From Lineus longissimus (lineage: Eukaryota; Nemertea; Pilidiophora; Heteronemertea; Lineidae): DNA of 64,000 nucleotides. Position 1 is the first letter of the stretch, and each line of letters begins with the position of its first letter. The stretch lies in NCBI RefSeq assembly GCF_910592395.1, contig NC_088309.1, positions 27,716,599-27,780,598 of the forward strand. Reading direction: 5' to 3'. The translations under genes and the position numbers were made by a program. Under the pieces are notes generated by a model. It searched no databases, was not told the DNA's origin, and was given only the letters and a program-made list of their open reading frames with translations. This document shows, in pieces, positions 50,401 to 62,126 of this stretch.

Positions 50401-50402
50401 AT
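35432..50402 (-). CDS. Putative zinc metallopeptidase, YIL108W/Metallopep family, six coding exons
   Basis: Exons in transcript order: 49694-50402, 49319-49451, 38450-38672, 36625-36880, 36120-36342, 35432-35687. They join in phase to 599 aa. I place it in the Pfam Metallopep family (putative peptidases typified by yeast YIL108W); substrates are unknown. Exon 3 carries the zinc site HELGHTFDLGH (H297, E298, H301, H307) and, six residues on, GIMARG, which looks like a Met-turn. Upstream are GGGGLALFG and FMDDSAYRQYYWANYATGLG. Downstream are a Pro/Ser-rich linker (about 445-475) and the conserved GAHWHRASALLLRWHRWFN. There is no signal peptide, so it is probably cytosolic. The start is the first ATG after an acceptor near 50429; the earlier in-frame GTG is ignored. 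The second intron is about 10.6 kb. The final two exons end in an acidic tail. Confidence 0.88.
42821..43063. mobile_element. MITE with 63-bp near-perfect terminal inverted repeats
   Basis: Arms 42821-42883 and 43001-43063 start GTAGGGGAGAGTGGGGTA and are reverse complements with one mismatch in 63 bases. A second inner inverted pair (TTTCCTCAAG at 42884 and CTTGAGGAAA at 42979) extends the hairpin. The internal part of about 95 bp is non-coding. This is a non-autonomous miniature inverted-repeat element; no clear target duplication is visible, so the superfamily is open. Confidence 0.88.
47429..47503. repeat. 38-bp tandem duplication
   Basis: Two adjacent copies of GTCTGTGGGGTTTTTCTCAA followed by ACATCCTCACATTTGGG, essentially identical. 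They lie in the large metallopeptidase intron. Confidence 0.92.
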
Positions 50403-52069
50403 CTTGATCACTCATTCATAGAGGCAGCCTGAAAGGTGAAAGTGATTCACATGAACTAACTGCTGGCGACAACTTTGTCAAATCTGTAGTGCTCTTTTAT
50501 TCTATACATTCCAATAATATTTCAGAGGTAGAGATATGCTAATTGCGCACCTTGACCTGGGGTCATCACAGCATGATGAGAGAATAGGGGTAATTCGAGA
50601 GGCTCTAGGAAAATTCGTCCCCGGATAATTCGTCCCCGGAAAACTCGTCCCCGGAAAATTCGTCCCCTAGGAAAATTCGTCCCTGGAAAATTCGTCCCCG
50701 AGGAAAATTCGTCCCCAGATAATTCGTCCCCGCGGATAATTCGTCCCTGGAAAATTCGTCCCCGGAATATACGTCCCCGAGGATAATTCGTCCCCGGAAA
50801 ATTCAACAAAAGTTGAAAGTTTCTGACATTACTTTCTAGTAATAACTACTACCTACTCCTTTCGACTTTTCTCATTCAGTGTTATATCTCTATTTACTAC
50901 CCTACTAGCTAGTTACCTACTCCACTTTTTTCATAGTAGGTAGAGGTAGGCAGGCGAAATAATTTTTTTTCTTCTTCAAATAGGTATTTTTACTGGTCAG
51001 AATGAAAGAAAAGCTCTAAATTCTTCAATAAAATATTTTGCCTGCCTACCTCTACCTACTATAAAAATAGTGGGGTAGGTAACTAGCTAGTATGGTAGTA
51101 AAGAGAGATGTTACACTGAATGAGAAAAATCGAAAGTAGTAGTTATTACTACAGTCCATTCGACAAGACATAAGAGTCTTGGAGAGTAAAGTCAGAAACT
51201 TTCAACTTTGTAAAATTTTCTGGGGACGAATTTTTCTCGGGGACAAATTTTCCTAGGGGACGAATTACCCTCGGGGACAAATTATCCGGGGACGAATTAT
51301 CCTCGGGGACGAATTATCCAGGGACGAATTTTCCTAGGGGACGAATTATCCTCGGGGACGAATTATCCGGGGACGAATTTTCCTTGGGGACGAATTATCC
51401 GGGGACGAATTTGCGGGGACGAATTTTCCGGGGACGAATTATCCGGGGACGAATTTTCCTGTAACCAATTCGAGAATAGGTACGTAAAAGCTAATTGTCA
51501 GCGGATACCTTGTGACATATCATAATATGGGCAGCTTCTGCGAGAGAATGTGTTAACTTGAAGGAGATACAACAAGTATAACAACCACAGACACAACACA
51601 TGCAATGTTAATGTAGCCTATCTTGTAGGGCCTAGCCTATGCACTGTGAGTGACTGTATATGAATGAAGTTAGAAAGAAAGGCGCAGCCCAATACAACTA
51701 CATTTGGTGTTTTTTCATCATTTGTATCGAAATACTTACGACTGGACACACCTGGCTCATCAGAACATCAAATTGAATCACTCTACGATTTGAATCCAGT
51801 TATCCAATCGCTCAGCACATTTGCAGAGCGATATTTGAAGCAACTGAAATCTGCTTGTTGATTGTTTTTTTCTCAGAATCAAACAGTCGCCACATGGAGC
51901 GCTGTATACAATGCAAATCTCGTCATCGAGTTCACGCGGTGTGCTTGGTCGTTCTACAAATGTATAGCGCTATGTTCAAGGAAACGAGGTTGCAAGGTGC
52001 GCAGCCTTGACATTAACCTTTGGCAGCATTTGTAAACATTGCAAAATTGTGTGTCTGGAGCCGTCTAAA
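50403..52069. promoter_or_regulatory. Divergent start region metallopeptidase / GSTT
   Basis: The two genes start head to head 1.67 kb apart. An acceptor near 50429 on the minus strand shows that the metallopeptidase has an upstream 5' UTR exon, so its promoter is further right. Much of this region, including the foldback element, may be its first intron. A short open frame at 51664-51861 is not recognised. Confidence 0.5.
50589..51472. mobile_element. Foldback-type transposon with tandem-repeat arms
   Basis: An inverted-repeat element of about 884 bp. The outer left arm (about 50608-50806) holds tandem ATTCGTCCCCGGAAA units of about 15-20 bp. The outer right arm (about 51218-51458) holds their reverse complement, GGGGACGAATTTTCC. 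Inside these the arms continue as complex inverted sequence: 50810-50965 pairs with 51037-51215, for example CTAGCTAGTTACCTAC against GTAGGTAACTAGCTAG. A loop of about 70 bp separates the arms. The right arm has an extra 35 bp or so. GAGAATAGG occurs directly outside both ends (50580-50588 and 51472-51480) as a likely 8-9 bp target duplication. There is no transposase. The architecture matches foldback elements such as Drosophila FB. Confidence 0.82.
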
Positions 52070-53566
52070 ATGGCCTTAAAATTCTATTTCGACCTTTTGT
52101 CACAACCCGTAAGGGCAACATATATATTCCTTAAGATGAACAACATTAAATTTACACCGAAAGTGGTAAATCTTGGGAAAGGTAAGGGTGCATTATGGCA
52201 TTTTGTGAAATGCATTTTGACTAGCTCATCAAAGACCGGCCATGAGCTCAGTTATCAGTATCTGGAATCGCTCACTTTGCAGATAGCATTGTGGCCTCTT
52301 CTTATGGGTTGGCCAAGGGCCATCAGGAACGAATGCACCAGTGAACAGGAGGAGCCACAAAACTGCTAGCTGCCACAGGCTAATGTGCCTGGGACTAATC
52401 AATTTTAGACCAACCCAGTGGTGTGCAGGGCTGTACCCCGTGGGACGGGTCCCTACGGCCCATGCCATAGCTGCCCTATATAATTCAATATCAATATCAT
52501 CAAATTGATGAAAGAACAAAGCAGCTCCCCAACTGGACGGTGTTGAGAGAAAAAGGTGAATTATTTGTAACAGTAATGTTCTCTTTTTTATTTCATTTTT
52601 CAGGGGAACACTTCACTGATGAATTTGCTGAAGTAAACCCATTCAAGAGAGTTCCTGTCATTGATGATGATGGATTCAAGCTGACAGAGAGGTTGGTAAT
52701 GACACTGCAATGTGAAAATGAAGGGTGAAAGAATTTGCACTTGATATGTATGCTGCAATTTGAGTACTTTATGGTGGTTGGAGTAACAGTTGTCTGTTTT
52801 GTTGGCTACCCTTCTTCTAAATTGCCTTAATTGGTCTTCTGCAGGGCTAGTTTTCCTCAATTTTTAGAATTGCATGTGTCGTTACTCTATTGTGATTGTT
52901 TCAGCTGTCCAGACCAACTTGGACCAGGTGGCTCTGGCATATCTTCATCTCAGTTCTGTTTAAACTTTGATCACTCTTTACTTCCAGTGTGGCCATTCTT
53001 CAGTACTTGGCAGAAAAACACAATGTTCCCGATCATTGGTGGCCAAAAGACCTTAATAAGAGGGCGAAGGTTAATGAATACATGAATTGGCAGCACTATA
53101 ACCTGAGATGGAATGGGTCAATGGTCTTCCAACACAAAGTGAGTTTGTTCTAACAATATTTAGTCTAACAGTGTTCTGAAATACTGATGAGCCCATTTTC
53201 TATGACCTGTATTACTTTCCCTTGCAGGCTCTAATTCCAAGACTGACTGGCAGACCAATCGATGAGAAGAAACTAAACAGCCATTTGAAGAAACTAGATG
53301 ATAATTTGGATAGCCTGGAAAACATCTTCCTGAGAGATCAGCCTTTCGTAGCTGGGAATGAAATAAGCATTGCTGACCTCTTGTGTATATGTGAGCTTAT
53401 GCAACCTCAAATGGCTGGCTATAACTACGGTGAAACACGACCAAAGTTGCTGAAGTACATGTCACTCGTCCAGGGCCAGCTGGAGCCCCATTTTGATGAA
53501 GCTCACAAAGTGTTGTACAAAATGCGTGACATGGCTACAAAGAAATTTGGTGTGTCAAAGTTGTGA
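52070..53566 (+). CDS. GSTT1: Theta-class glutathione S-transferase, four coding exons
   Basis: Conjugates glutathione to electrophiles in the cytosol. Exons: 52070-52181, 52604-52691, 52988-53138, 53228-53566. They join in phase to 229 aa (human GSTT1 240). The N-terminal thioredoxin-like domain has LLSQPVRA with the theta catalytic Ser at S11, then NPFKRVPVIDDDGFKLTE and SVAILQYLAEKH (glutathione binding). The helical C-terminal domain includes YMNWQHYNLR, IADLLCICELMQP and RPKLLKYM. It lacks the last ten or so residues of the mammalian enzyme. It converges on CHEK2 and diverges from the metallopeptidase gene. The gene symbol indicates class, not proven one-to-one orthology. Confidence 0.94.
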
Positions 53567-55871
53567 GAATTTTCATCAGATGTGAAGTATTTTAGGACTG
53601 ACCAAAGAGTACGTTGGCACCAACCTCCATCAGTAATGTTGTATGTCACGTGGAACTTCGACTCTTTCATCAAAACGGACATTTGGAACTGAACATGAAA
53701 TCAGAGATAGAAATGAAATTTGAATTTATGAAAAGAATTGTTGCTGGTGCTTTTGTCTCATTGATTATGAACATTGTTTGATTTCATGTTACATGTGTGT
53801 CTCAGATCTGCTACACATGCAGGTCATGTGCAAAAACTTCACCTTGTTTCATTTTAATTTGGAATTGGGTTTTCTCGGGACATACAGTAGAACCTCTCTA
53901 TTAAGGACACCCTCTGGACTGAAAAGTGCTGTCCCTAATAAAGAGGTGTCCTGATTAGAGAGGTGAAATTGAATGGAAATAATCAATTTGGGACCAAAAC
54001 AAGTGTTCTTAATAGTGAGGTTGTCCTTATTAGAGAGATGTCCGCTAAGGGAGGTTCCACTGTATATTAGAACCAAGTATTATTTTCTGCTAGTCTGGGG
54101 TTTGATTTTATTCAAACCTGTGGAGTAATCCCAAGTGAGAATAGGCAACCATTGTTTAATAACCAAGATTTGCGATGCTGTTTATGATTAAAAGTGATTC
54201 ATACCGTATGTACATGTGGTGTAGAGACTTGTTTTCTATTCTAAAGTTATCGAACAATAATCAAGTGAAAGCTGTTGCGTTGAATGAAACTGTCTTTCTT
54301 GTCAGGTTTCTAACTTCAACACCTCACTGCTCGACAGCCAGTTAGGACAAGAAATGCAAAGCTTTGAACAAGTTTATGAATGGACCAAGACCAGTTCAGA
54401 CAGCTCTGGTTACCTTTCCCAAAAAGCTGTTTATTGGGAGAATTTGAAGATCCCAGCCAGGTGCGTAGTTGGTGTCGGCAATGACATGAACCCAAAGTCA
54501 AGATCAGGAGAAGCATGGTGACTGCTCAGGTGCAGGAGAGGACAGGATAACCTTTGGCAATGACAACTATTAAGAAACGTCTCCTAAAATGGTTGTTTAT
54601 TATTCAAATAATGGCACGCGATATACATATTATATGTATGTTTAAAACACAATACAATACATCAACAAGTATATCCCCCAGAATTCAAGTGACAAGATTG
54701 TATACCATGCTTTGAATCCAGCTCAAAATACCACGCATTTACTTGTTGGTACTATTATCAACAGCTCGCAGCTGATATGACCTTTTGAGGATGCCCCATC
54801 CATCAAAAATTACAATCGAAATCAACAAAAGTCAAAATTAAAGCTTTCAACATGATACAATGTAACCTCAAAAGGAACAGAGGCTACTTTTCTTTGAAAT
54901 AAAATGCTTCACTAAGTCCATTGTACGTATCATAAAGAAAACATCCAATGGACAAAGATTACCCAGACTGTGGGACTTAGTTACAATGGTCCCCATGAAG
55001 GAATCCAATCATAACAAAACCATACACAGGGCAACAACAACAAAATGCCCATGGTGGTGAAATGATCGTGAAAAACACGAACATAATAAAGAGCATATTT
55101 ACTCCACCGTTTTCCGCTTTTACTATGAAAGGTAATACATGCAAAAAAATAAGGTAATTTTCTTACATATTCTCAATATTTACGACAGAAATCAAGACAC
55201 TGCTGTGATCATACTATCAAAGGGATCCACCTTGCCATATCAATGGCACTCTTTGATTGAACATTTTAAAACGACATGGTGAAATACAAATTCATGAAAC
55301 TGAATGAAGCCCCCCAACTGGTGAGCATATCTTTAAAGACAGCAGATATATGATACATACAACATATAAGTAGTACATGTATGATACTAAATCCTTGTGG
55401 TCCTTCAGGAATCTAACATACAGTACTATTCTATTCATTGATCCAATAGCATTGAGCACAATATAGCCTCCTCTAAATCTTAAACATCCAGATCTTTTAA
55501 CAGACAATCTTCACATAGGATATTGCTTACCAGAGAAAACGGTGAGCATGGTTGGTTCTCCAACACAACATTCTAAGTCTATGTTTTTTTAACAGTGATC
55601 ATCAGTACCAAAACTTTAACTACCGCGTAGGCTCCTGTAGTCTGACGTAGATTTTACCCGGGCCTACATGTACATTCACCAACAAACAGGTCATGACCAA
55701 ATGTAAAAACAAAGCCTGCATAAAGATCCTACATTGGAGGTTGAGACAAGGCACAATACATTAAGTATACCGGCAGGTTTGTAGCATACATCAGGAATGA
55801 CTATCTCTTGCCTCATCAGAACAGTTCTACAATATTGATTGTTCTTTCGTTTCAGTGGGAAATGTTCCAGA
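53567..55871. other. Convergent 3' region of GSTT and CHEK2
   Basis: Contains the 3' UTRs of both genes. A minus-strand AATAAA (TTTATT at about 54597-54602) could end CHEK2 about 1.27 kb after its stop. A mariner-type MITE lies at 53885-54062. No further gene is seen. Confidence 0.5.
53885..54062. mobile_element. TA-flanked mariner-type MITE
   Basis: A 178-bp element with imperfect terminal inverted repeats: CAGTAGAACCTCTCTATTAA at the left, and TTAAGAG- and GAGGTTCCACTG-like sequence at the right. It is flanked on both sides by TA, the Tc1/mariner target. Internal copies of TATTAAGGACA and TTATTAGAGAG repeat the terminal motif. There is no coding capacity. Confidence 0.85.
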
Positions 55872-58800
55872 TCATTTTGCTCTTTTCTTTGGAGAAGACT
55901 GCTTTTCAGGACTGTCCCGTGGTCTTTTCTTTCCTGGCAGCTAAAGAGAGGAAGAAAATAACCTAAACACAGGAATACAAACTAAATCAGAGGTACCTGT
56001 ATGAGCAGCTCCTCGACACCCCCAAGAGCCTCTGAGGAGATCAAAGATAGTGAGGCTTGTTGCCAAGTTCTTTGAGGCAGTCCTATGGCGAGTGTTACAA
56101 CCCTGCAGATGATGTGTCCATGCCATTGCCATTGTTCTCTATTTACACACCAAAGGTTGGTGAAAAGAACAAAATGGAAAGACTAACTTAAAGTTCAGAA
56201 TTCATCACAGAAAACTCATGTGTGGTAATAACTCATTTTTGAATGTAAGAAGTTTTACCTGAGGTGGCTGCATTCCATCTGGCCACATCAGTTTCTGAGC
56301 CTTTGCCTTCACATCGTCATCCTGAAACGTCAAGTTACCACAGAAACATGATTTGTTTGCAACTTGTATCATATCAGGCATTTAAAATTAGATTATCAGT
56401 GTTGCCTAGAGGTCCAGGTTTTGTATTTACTGAACAATGGACCCCAGCTCAAATGGGAATTCTACCATAACACTCGGCAAACTAAGTCATCAAAGTGGGA
56501 GAAGGCAGTGTTTCTTCAGGTTTTCCCCTTTATCAAAACAAGAATTGATAAAAAGCAACTCACGTCCAGCCAAGGATGATTCAATGCCTCAACTAATGTG
56601 ATCCGCTTCTTTGGATCAACAGTTAGTAACTTCTTGATCAGATCTACAGCTGAAAAGGTAATGCACAGAAATGAACCTTAAGGAATCTGCCATTTTTACT
56701 GATGTTAAATGCAGAAAGTCCCAATAGATGAATTTCTCAGACAGGTAAGTTATGAAAGAAATGGTTTATTCCCGTTGTCATTTGCTAGACACAAAGATGA
56801 GATCAGCCACATCTACATATACTTGACAAAGAGCTGAAATCTTGACTCTTTCTGTTGATCAGACTACATGCCTAAAAGTGCTTCATAATTGCTTAACAAA
56901 GCACATATGTACCTTTGGTGCTTATATCAGCCCAATAATCCTTGGGAAAGTCATATTGTCCAGTCGTGATTTGCTTGGAGAGATCCATGTCCTTACGCTC
57001 ATCTGTGAATGGTGGGTAGCCAACGAGACTGAAAGATATAAATCTAGTTTACCAACCTTTCAAAAGAAAAGAGGCTAAACCTTGTAGATACCTGGAGAGA
57101 TTGCAGCCAGCACAGAAGCTCATTCAGTCAGCAAGTTATAGCCTGTTTCTAATCAAGTTTTAACAAGCCAAAACTATTCCTTGAAAATGCAATAACTTAT
57201 CTTTAATAGACATTTCAATTTAGTATTAAAGCACAGCACTTACCATATGTATAGTATAACTCCCAAACTCCAACAGTCGATGGATTTTGTATAAGACCCT
57301 ATTCCTGCTGTTAGGAGAATTTCAGGCGCCAAGTAGTTTGGAGTACCACAAAACGTCTTCATCATTGTCGCAGAATCAACAAACTTTGAGAGACCAAAAT
57401 CTGTTACCTGAAACAATATCATGAATATTATGATTTTGGTTCAGGAAGCCTTGGATCAACATCAACACTAACATGTAAGCCTATGCCTCTTCTCTCAAAA
57501 AGAGACCTGTAGATGGCTGCAGTATTCTTTGGAATAAGATTTGGGAATTATCACCAAAACTCTTACCTTTATTAGCGTTTCATCTTCCTCTGAAGCTAAA
57601 AGGATATTTTCTGGCTGTAAACGAGAGAGAGAGGCGATTACCACAGGCACATTGGAGAATATATACAGTACAGTGTCAACAATGCAACTAGTTGAGCTCC
57701 TTATACATGTACCGGTAAGACTCGGAAAGGCAGCAACAAGATGTGACAAAATACACAATTGGGAGGACTGACCAAGGTCTGTTTCAAGGCAACCTTGGAT
57801 ATCATGAGGTGCAGCTAACATAGCTCTCAGCCTGGCAACATTATGCCCAGATGAACTCCATATGATGTACTTGATGAGACCTCATAATAATGGATTATGG
57901 TTGACTATAAAACTCACCTTGAGGTCCCGGTGTGTAATACCCTGGTCATGAAGATACTGAAAGGGAGTGGATATCTCGACACTGTAATAGTGTATGATAC
58001 ATGTACAATATTTATCTCTGTCTTACAGAACTAGCAATATTGAACCACAGGCAAATGTGCTGGACTGAATGTTGATTGGTAATGGTAGAAAAATTTTTGC
58101 CATCTACTGAATTTTCTGCAACAACATGTGACATTGCATTTAACTGTAGAAGTAAAGACCATCATGAGACACATAATCTGCAGGCTAAGTTGCTGGGCAT
58201 TTGAGCTCCCTGAGTAAGAGCTTATGGATCATATATTTCACAGATAAAGGCATTAGACTCACCTTGATTGCCGTAACCATTTGGTAGAATAAAAGTTTGG
58301 CAGTGGCTTCACTGTATTGGCCGATACTAATGACTTTGTCAAACAGTTCTCCACCCTGTACCCTGCAGAGACAATGAAAATATACAATGCCAGGACTGAC
58401 CAAGTTACGGCAGCTGTGTGTGTGGATTGAAAGGCATAATACTTACAATTCCAAGACAATGTATATTGTGTCCGGGGAATCTATCACGTCTTCTATACCT
58501 ATAATGCAAGGCTGCAAAAAGAGGGTCATAATGTTTAAGTTGTCATTTGATTATGCTGAAATAGACACTTGAAACCAATATCTGTGCCTGGTTCTAACAT
58601 CTCATTAGGAAACCAAACGAACCCTGGGCCTAACTTGGCAATTCTGGTTCAACTTCTGTTGTCTGGACACTCTAGAACAAGAGTGATTACAGGATAAAGC
58701 TTCCGTCACAAGTCTGGGACGGCAGGACAATGCAAAACTGTGAGCAAAATGGGCAGCATAAAGTGCTCATCTGAAACTTGCCAGGCACAAGTACTAAAGA

Positions 58801-61032
58801 GGTTCTTAATTTAAGTATGGTACATGTACATGTTAAATATATCTGTCGAAGTCAGCTCATTCAACATGCATGATATTTCAAGGACTTCTGACGTAATTAC
58901 TGTGTACCAAGTATGTAACTTACATGTTTTAATGATTTAAGAATGTTGACTTCGCCCATAACATCTAAATTTCCCTGAAATATAGTAGAAGTTAATGACA
59001 GCTTCATTCCAGTGCATTTGCAGTAAATATTCATATTCATTTTTCCTCCTCTGCATTTGAAGTTGAAATCTATCTTCTCCATGGAGAGGATTGAAACCTG
59101 TAATGGTTAGGTTATTCACAATATAAACTAGTGGTTTACAGTAATATTTTTTGTTGGTGACATCTATTGACAGGCTGGAACTCACCACTGGTGTCTTTCC
59201 TCCAATAGAGAACTTCTTCTTTGATATGATTTTGACTGCAAACATATTACATGAGCCCTTCTCGAATGCCAGCCTCACTTCACCACAAGCACCTCTGAAA
59301 GTAACGAGATACAAAGAGGTATTTCATCAAAGTTTAATAGCATTTGAAGATAAACCTCTGAACCTCTTGAAAAACATGCTGGCTCAAAAATAGTTGCCTG
59401 TCAAGCAGGCCAGTCTGACAGGAGTTAACCCCAGAATGACCCATAATTTCACAAATTCTGGAGAAATGCCTTCTTGAAAACATCTAAATAAGGAAACATC
59501 TCAATGAGGTGAGCAATGAAAGGAGACAGATAGACCTTAATGACGAACCTTCCTAGCACCCGTGTCAAAGTATATTTGGCCGCCATCTCCTCTGGTAGAT
59601 TGAGATCTTGCTTGGCACTCGAGTCCAAAAACACAAATGCTGCAAAAAGAAAAGTTGCAACCTCTACAACTCCTAACAAGCAGAGACAAATCCTTTAACT
59701 ACTGGAGGTGAACAAAGACTATTCCACTTCAGTGAATCTTCGGCCTCAATATATCAGTTACAACTGTAGTGTTCTGACGACACTGTTCATTCCCAAATTC
59801 ATCACATGTTTTCGTCTTTCTGTATCAATTGCTCATAAAAACATCAATGGAACCTCTCTAGAGCTTAAAACATGACACGTAAAGCAAACTGACTTAAGTT
59901 CACTCACCCCGATTTTTCTTGAAAGCCAGTGCAATTTCATCATTATTGTTCAACACCTGTTTATTTCCTTTACCTGAAATAAAGAGATCAAATCAAGCTA
60001 TTAAGGGCAATATGTTCAGAACATGTCTGTATTTGAATGACAGTTAAATGCATGGACATCTACATGTACATTGTATATGCTAACTCTGAACTGGAAGACT
60101 ACAGAGTTTACAAACCTGATTAATGGTGAACACTCACCCACTTTTTCCCCGTTTACAAATGTCCCATTGCTACTTAGATCTTCAAGGAATACATACACAC
60201 CAGTGCTTGTCTTCTCCTGTAAAATTGCAATGCAAATTAGACACATGTCAATCAATTAGATTGGGTGAGATCTGTGTTACAATAAATGCTGGGTACGTGA
60301 GGGCAGAGTTTGTCCTGTAGATTTAGTTATCTTATGAAAACATCAGATCACTTTTTTGGTAAATCGGCCTTCAAATCAAAATTTTTCTTGTACAAAACTG
60401 GGAGGTCAGGAATGATGATCAATCATGACCTCCGAAGATCTCATCAATCTAATTGTTCACAACGCCTCACAGATTTAGTTACAGACCAGTCGGTTACTGA
60501 TCATTACAGTTCTGTACAGAGCATGGGAATTGTCTTACCCGGGTTAATTGGAAGTGAACTTTGCTATACGCCGAGAAGACATTCTTTTGTTTGGTGCATG
60601 CTGAGGTGAAACAATAATCACAGGATTCTCCTCGTCCAAAGGAATGTGTGTCTTTCATGCAGTCTACAAAAGAGAGACAAATTTAAGTCAATCACGTTAG
60701 GTTCTTTGACCATGAAGACATCATTCATTATCATGAACCCTGTTACTCCAAGTGGAGCATAGGTCGTCAACAAGATTCTTCCATTTCTTCCAGCCCTGGG
60801 CAGTTCTCTCAACTTGTTGGGTTCAGTTCATCCCTTAGTGCCCAAGCCTCCTGTCAGACTTACTTCTACCAAGTGCGGTGGAAATACTGCATCATCACTC
60901 ACCTACAGATAGAAATCCATCTCCAACAGGGAACAGCCTTCCCCAGATCTCATCATGATCATGGGTCGCCCCATCTTCTTCATCTGAATAAAATGAACAG
61001 TCTCCGACTTCTTGAGTGGCCAATGATGCCAT
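55872..61032 (-). CDS. CHEK2: Checkpoint kinase 2 (FHA plus Ser/Thr kinase), sixteen coding exons
   Basis: DNA-damage effector kinase activated by ATM. Exons in transcript order: 60903-61032, 60539-60663, 60138-60216, 59908-59973, 59549-59639, 59186-59294, 58924-58974, 58447-58511, 58263-58362, 57918-57956, 57567-57614, 57244-57407, 56913-57028, 56564-56649, 56259-56321, 55872-55940. They join in phase to 466 aa (human 543). The FHA domain (about 30-135) has the phosphothreonine-binding GR at 53-54 and SSNGTFVN at 100-107. Kinase motifs are GRGACGEV, K185, HRDLKPEN (D283), DFG (304-306) and the T-loop [13 protein letters not shown], with T319 and T323 matching human T383 and T387. A basic tail, [19 protein letters not shown], suggests nuclear import. 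An in-frame stop just before the first ATG fixes the start. The N-terminal SQ/TQ cluster is almost absent. Confidence 0.95.
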
Positions 61033-62126
61033 GGCCAGACGTTATTACCTAAGGAAATTTGATAAGTGGTAAAACAGGTAGACTAGTCAGAGCCCAAACA
61101 AACTTCGTCAAAATTTTCTATTCTAAAACCTCGCTTTAGGCTGCCTGTTACATTACATTGTATGATTATTCAGTGAGAAGGAATAAAAGGTAGGGCCTAC
61201 CAGATTACTGATTATAGCGGACACAAGCCAAGGATATTTTTATGTAGGCCTAACTGAACGCAGTAGTAATGACACCTTTAATTGCCACCTTTGCCTTTAT
61301 CTTGGTGAAATTTGACAGTGAGTGTGACTGTCCTTCCACTTCGACCAGCATGCATCATATTCAGCACTGTAATCATGCAATGCCAATGCATGAATGCCAT
61401 GAATGCAAGCGTGCAAAAGTCTAAGACAGAATGGCAACAAACAAGGTAGGTTTGCATGAAAAACCGGTCAACAAACTAACTGTCTTAGCGTGGGTCAGAA
61501 CCATGAGAGCTGAAAACTAACACTAAAAAAGCTTAGACTATTTATCTCTAACATCAGTTTCATGAACACAATATGTTTTTACCACGTAACACTGCACACA
61601 ATCAAGATATTTGTGTTGTATTTCTCAGTATTCATCAACTATCGAGAAAATCATGAATGAAAAGGTCAAGGTCGTCCACTCCGATTGCTGTCAGTCTCCA
61701 CTCGGCACGCCGACGACGACAAATTGTCAGTGTGGTGCATTGGTGGTAAAACCGTTATTTCTCCTAAAAAAAGCTATTCTTTGTTACCAAAACGAAGTCA
61801 TCTTGAGCAGTTAGTTGTAAGCACGCAGGATATCAAGAACATTTCATTGTAATAGCCCAAATTATCACAGTTAAGTTTATAGTTCGCCTCGAGCATGCAT
61901 ACACAGTACACTACACTACGAGACATGACAGATGACCACTGTTTTAATTTCTGTAGGCCTACAGCCTTTTTCAGGATTTATTGATATTCTTTCAAATATT
62001 TTTCTTGTAGGATTCGCTTCACTACAGTTTCCTGATTAACCTTACCACAATGTTTTTAATCCATCTGCTATACGAGTTCATAATCATGTGTTGATTCTTG
62101 TCTTTTTAGGGAAACGTCTGAACATA
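61033..62126. promoter_or_regulatory. Divergent start region CHEK2 / kelch gene
   Basis: About 1.1 kb separates two head-to-head genes. An acceptor with AG at 62108-62109 on the plus strand, and a possible acceptor just above 61048 on the minus strand, indicate 5' UTR introns for one or both genes. An open frame at 61611-61814 might contain an upstream exon of the kelch gene but shows no domain. Confidence 0.5.

Noticed and set aside
50522-50809. 95-codon minus-strand open frame rich in RGRIF repeats
   Set aside because: Encoded by the tandem repeats of the foldback element's left arm. Not a protein gene.
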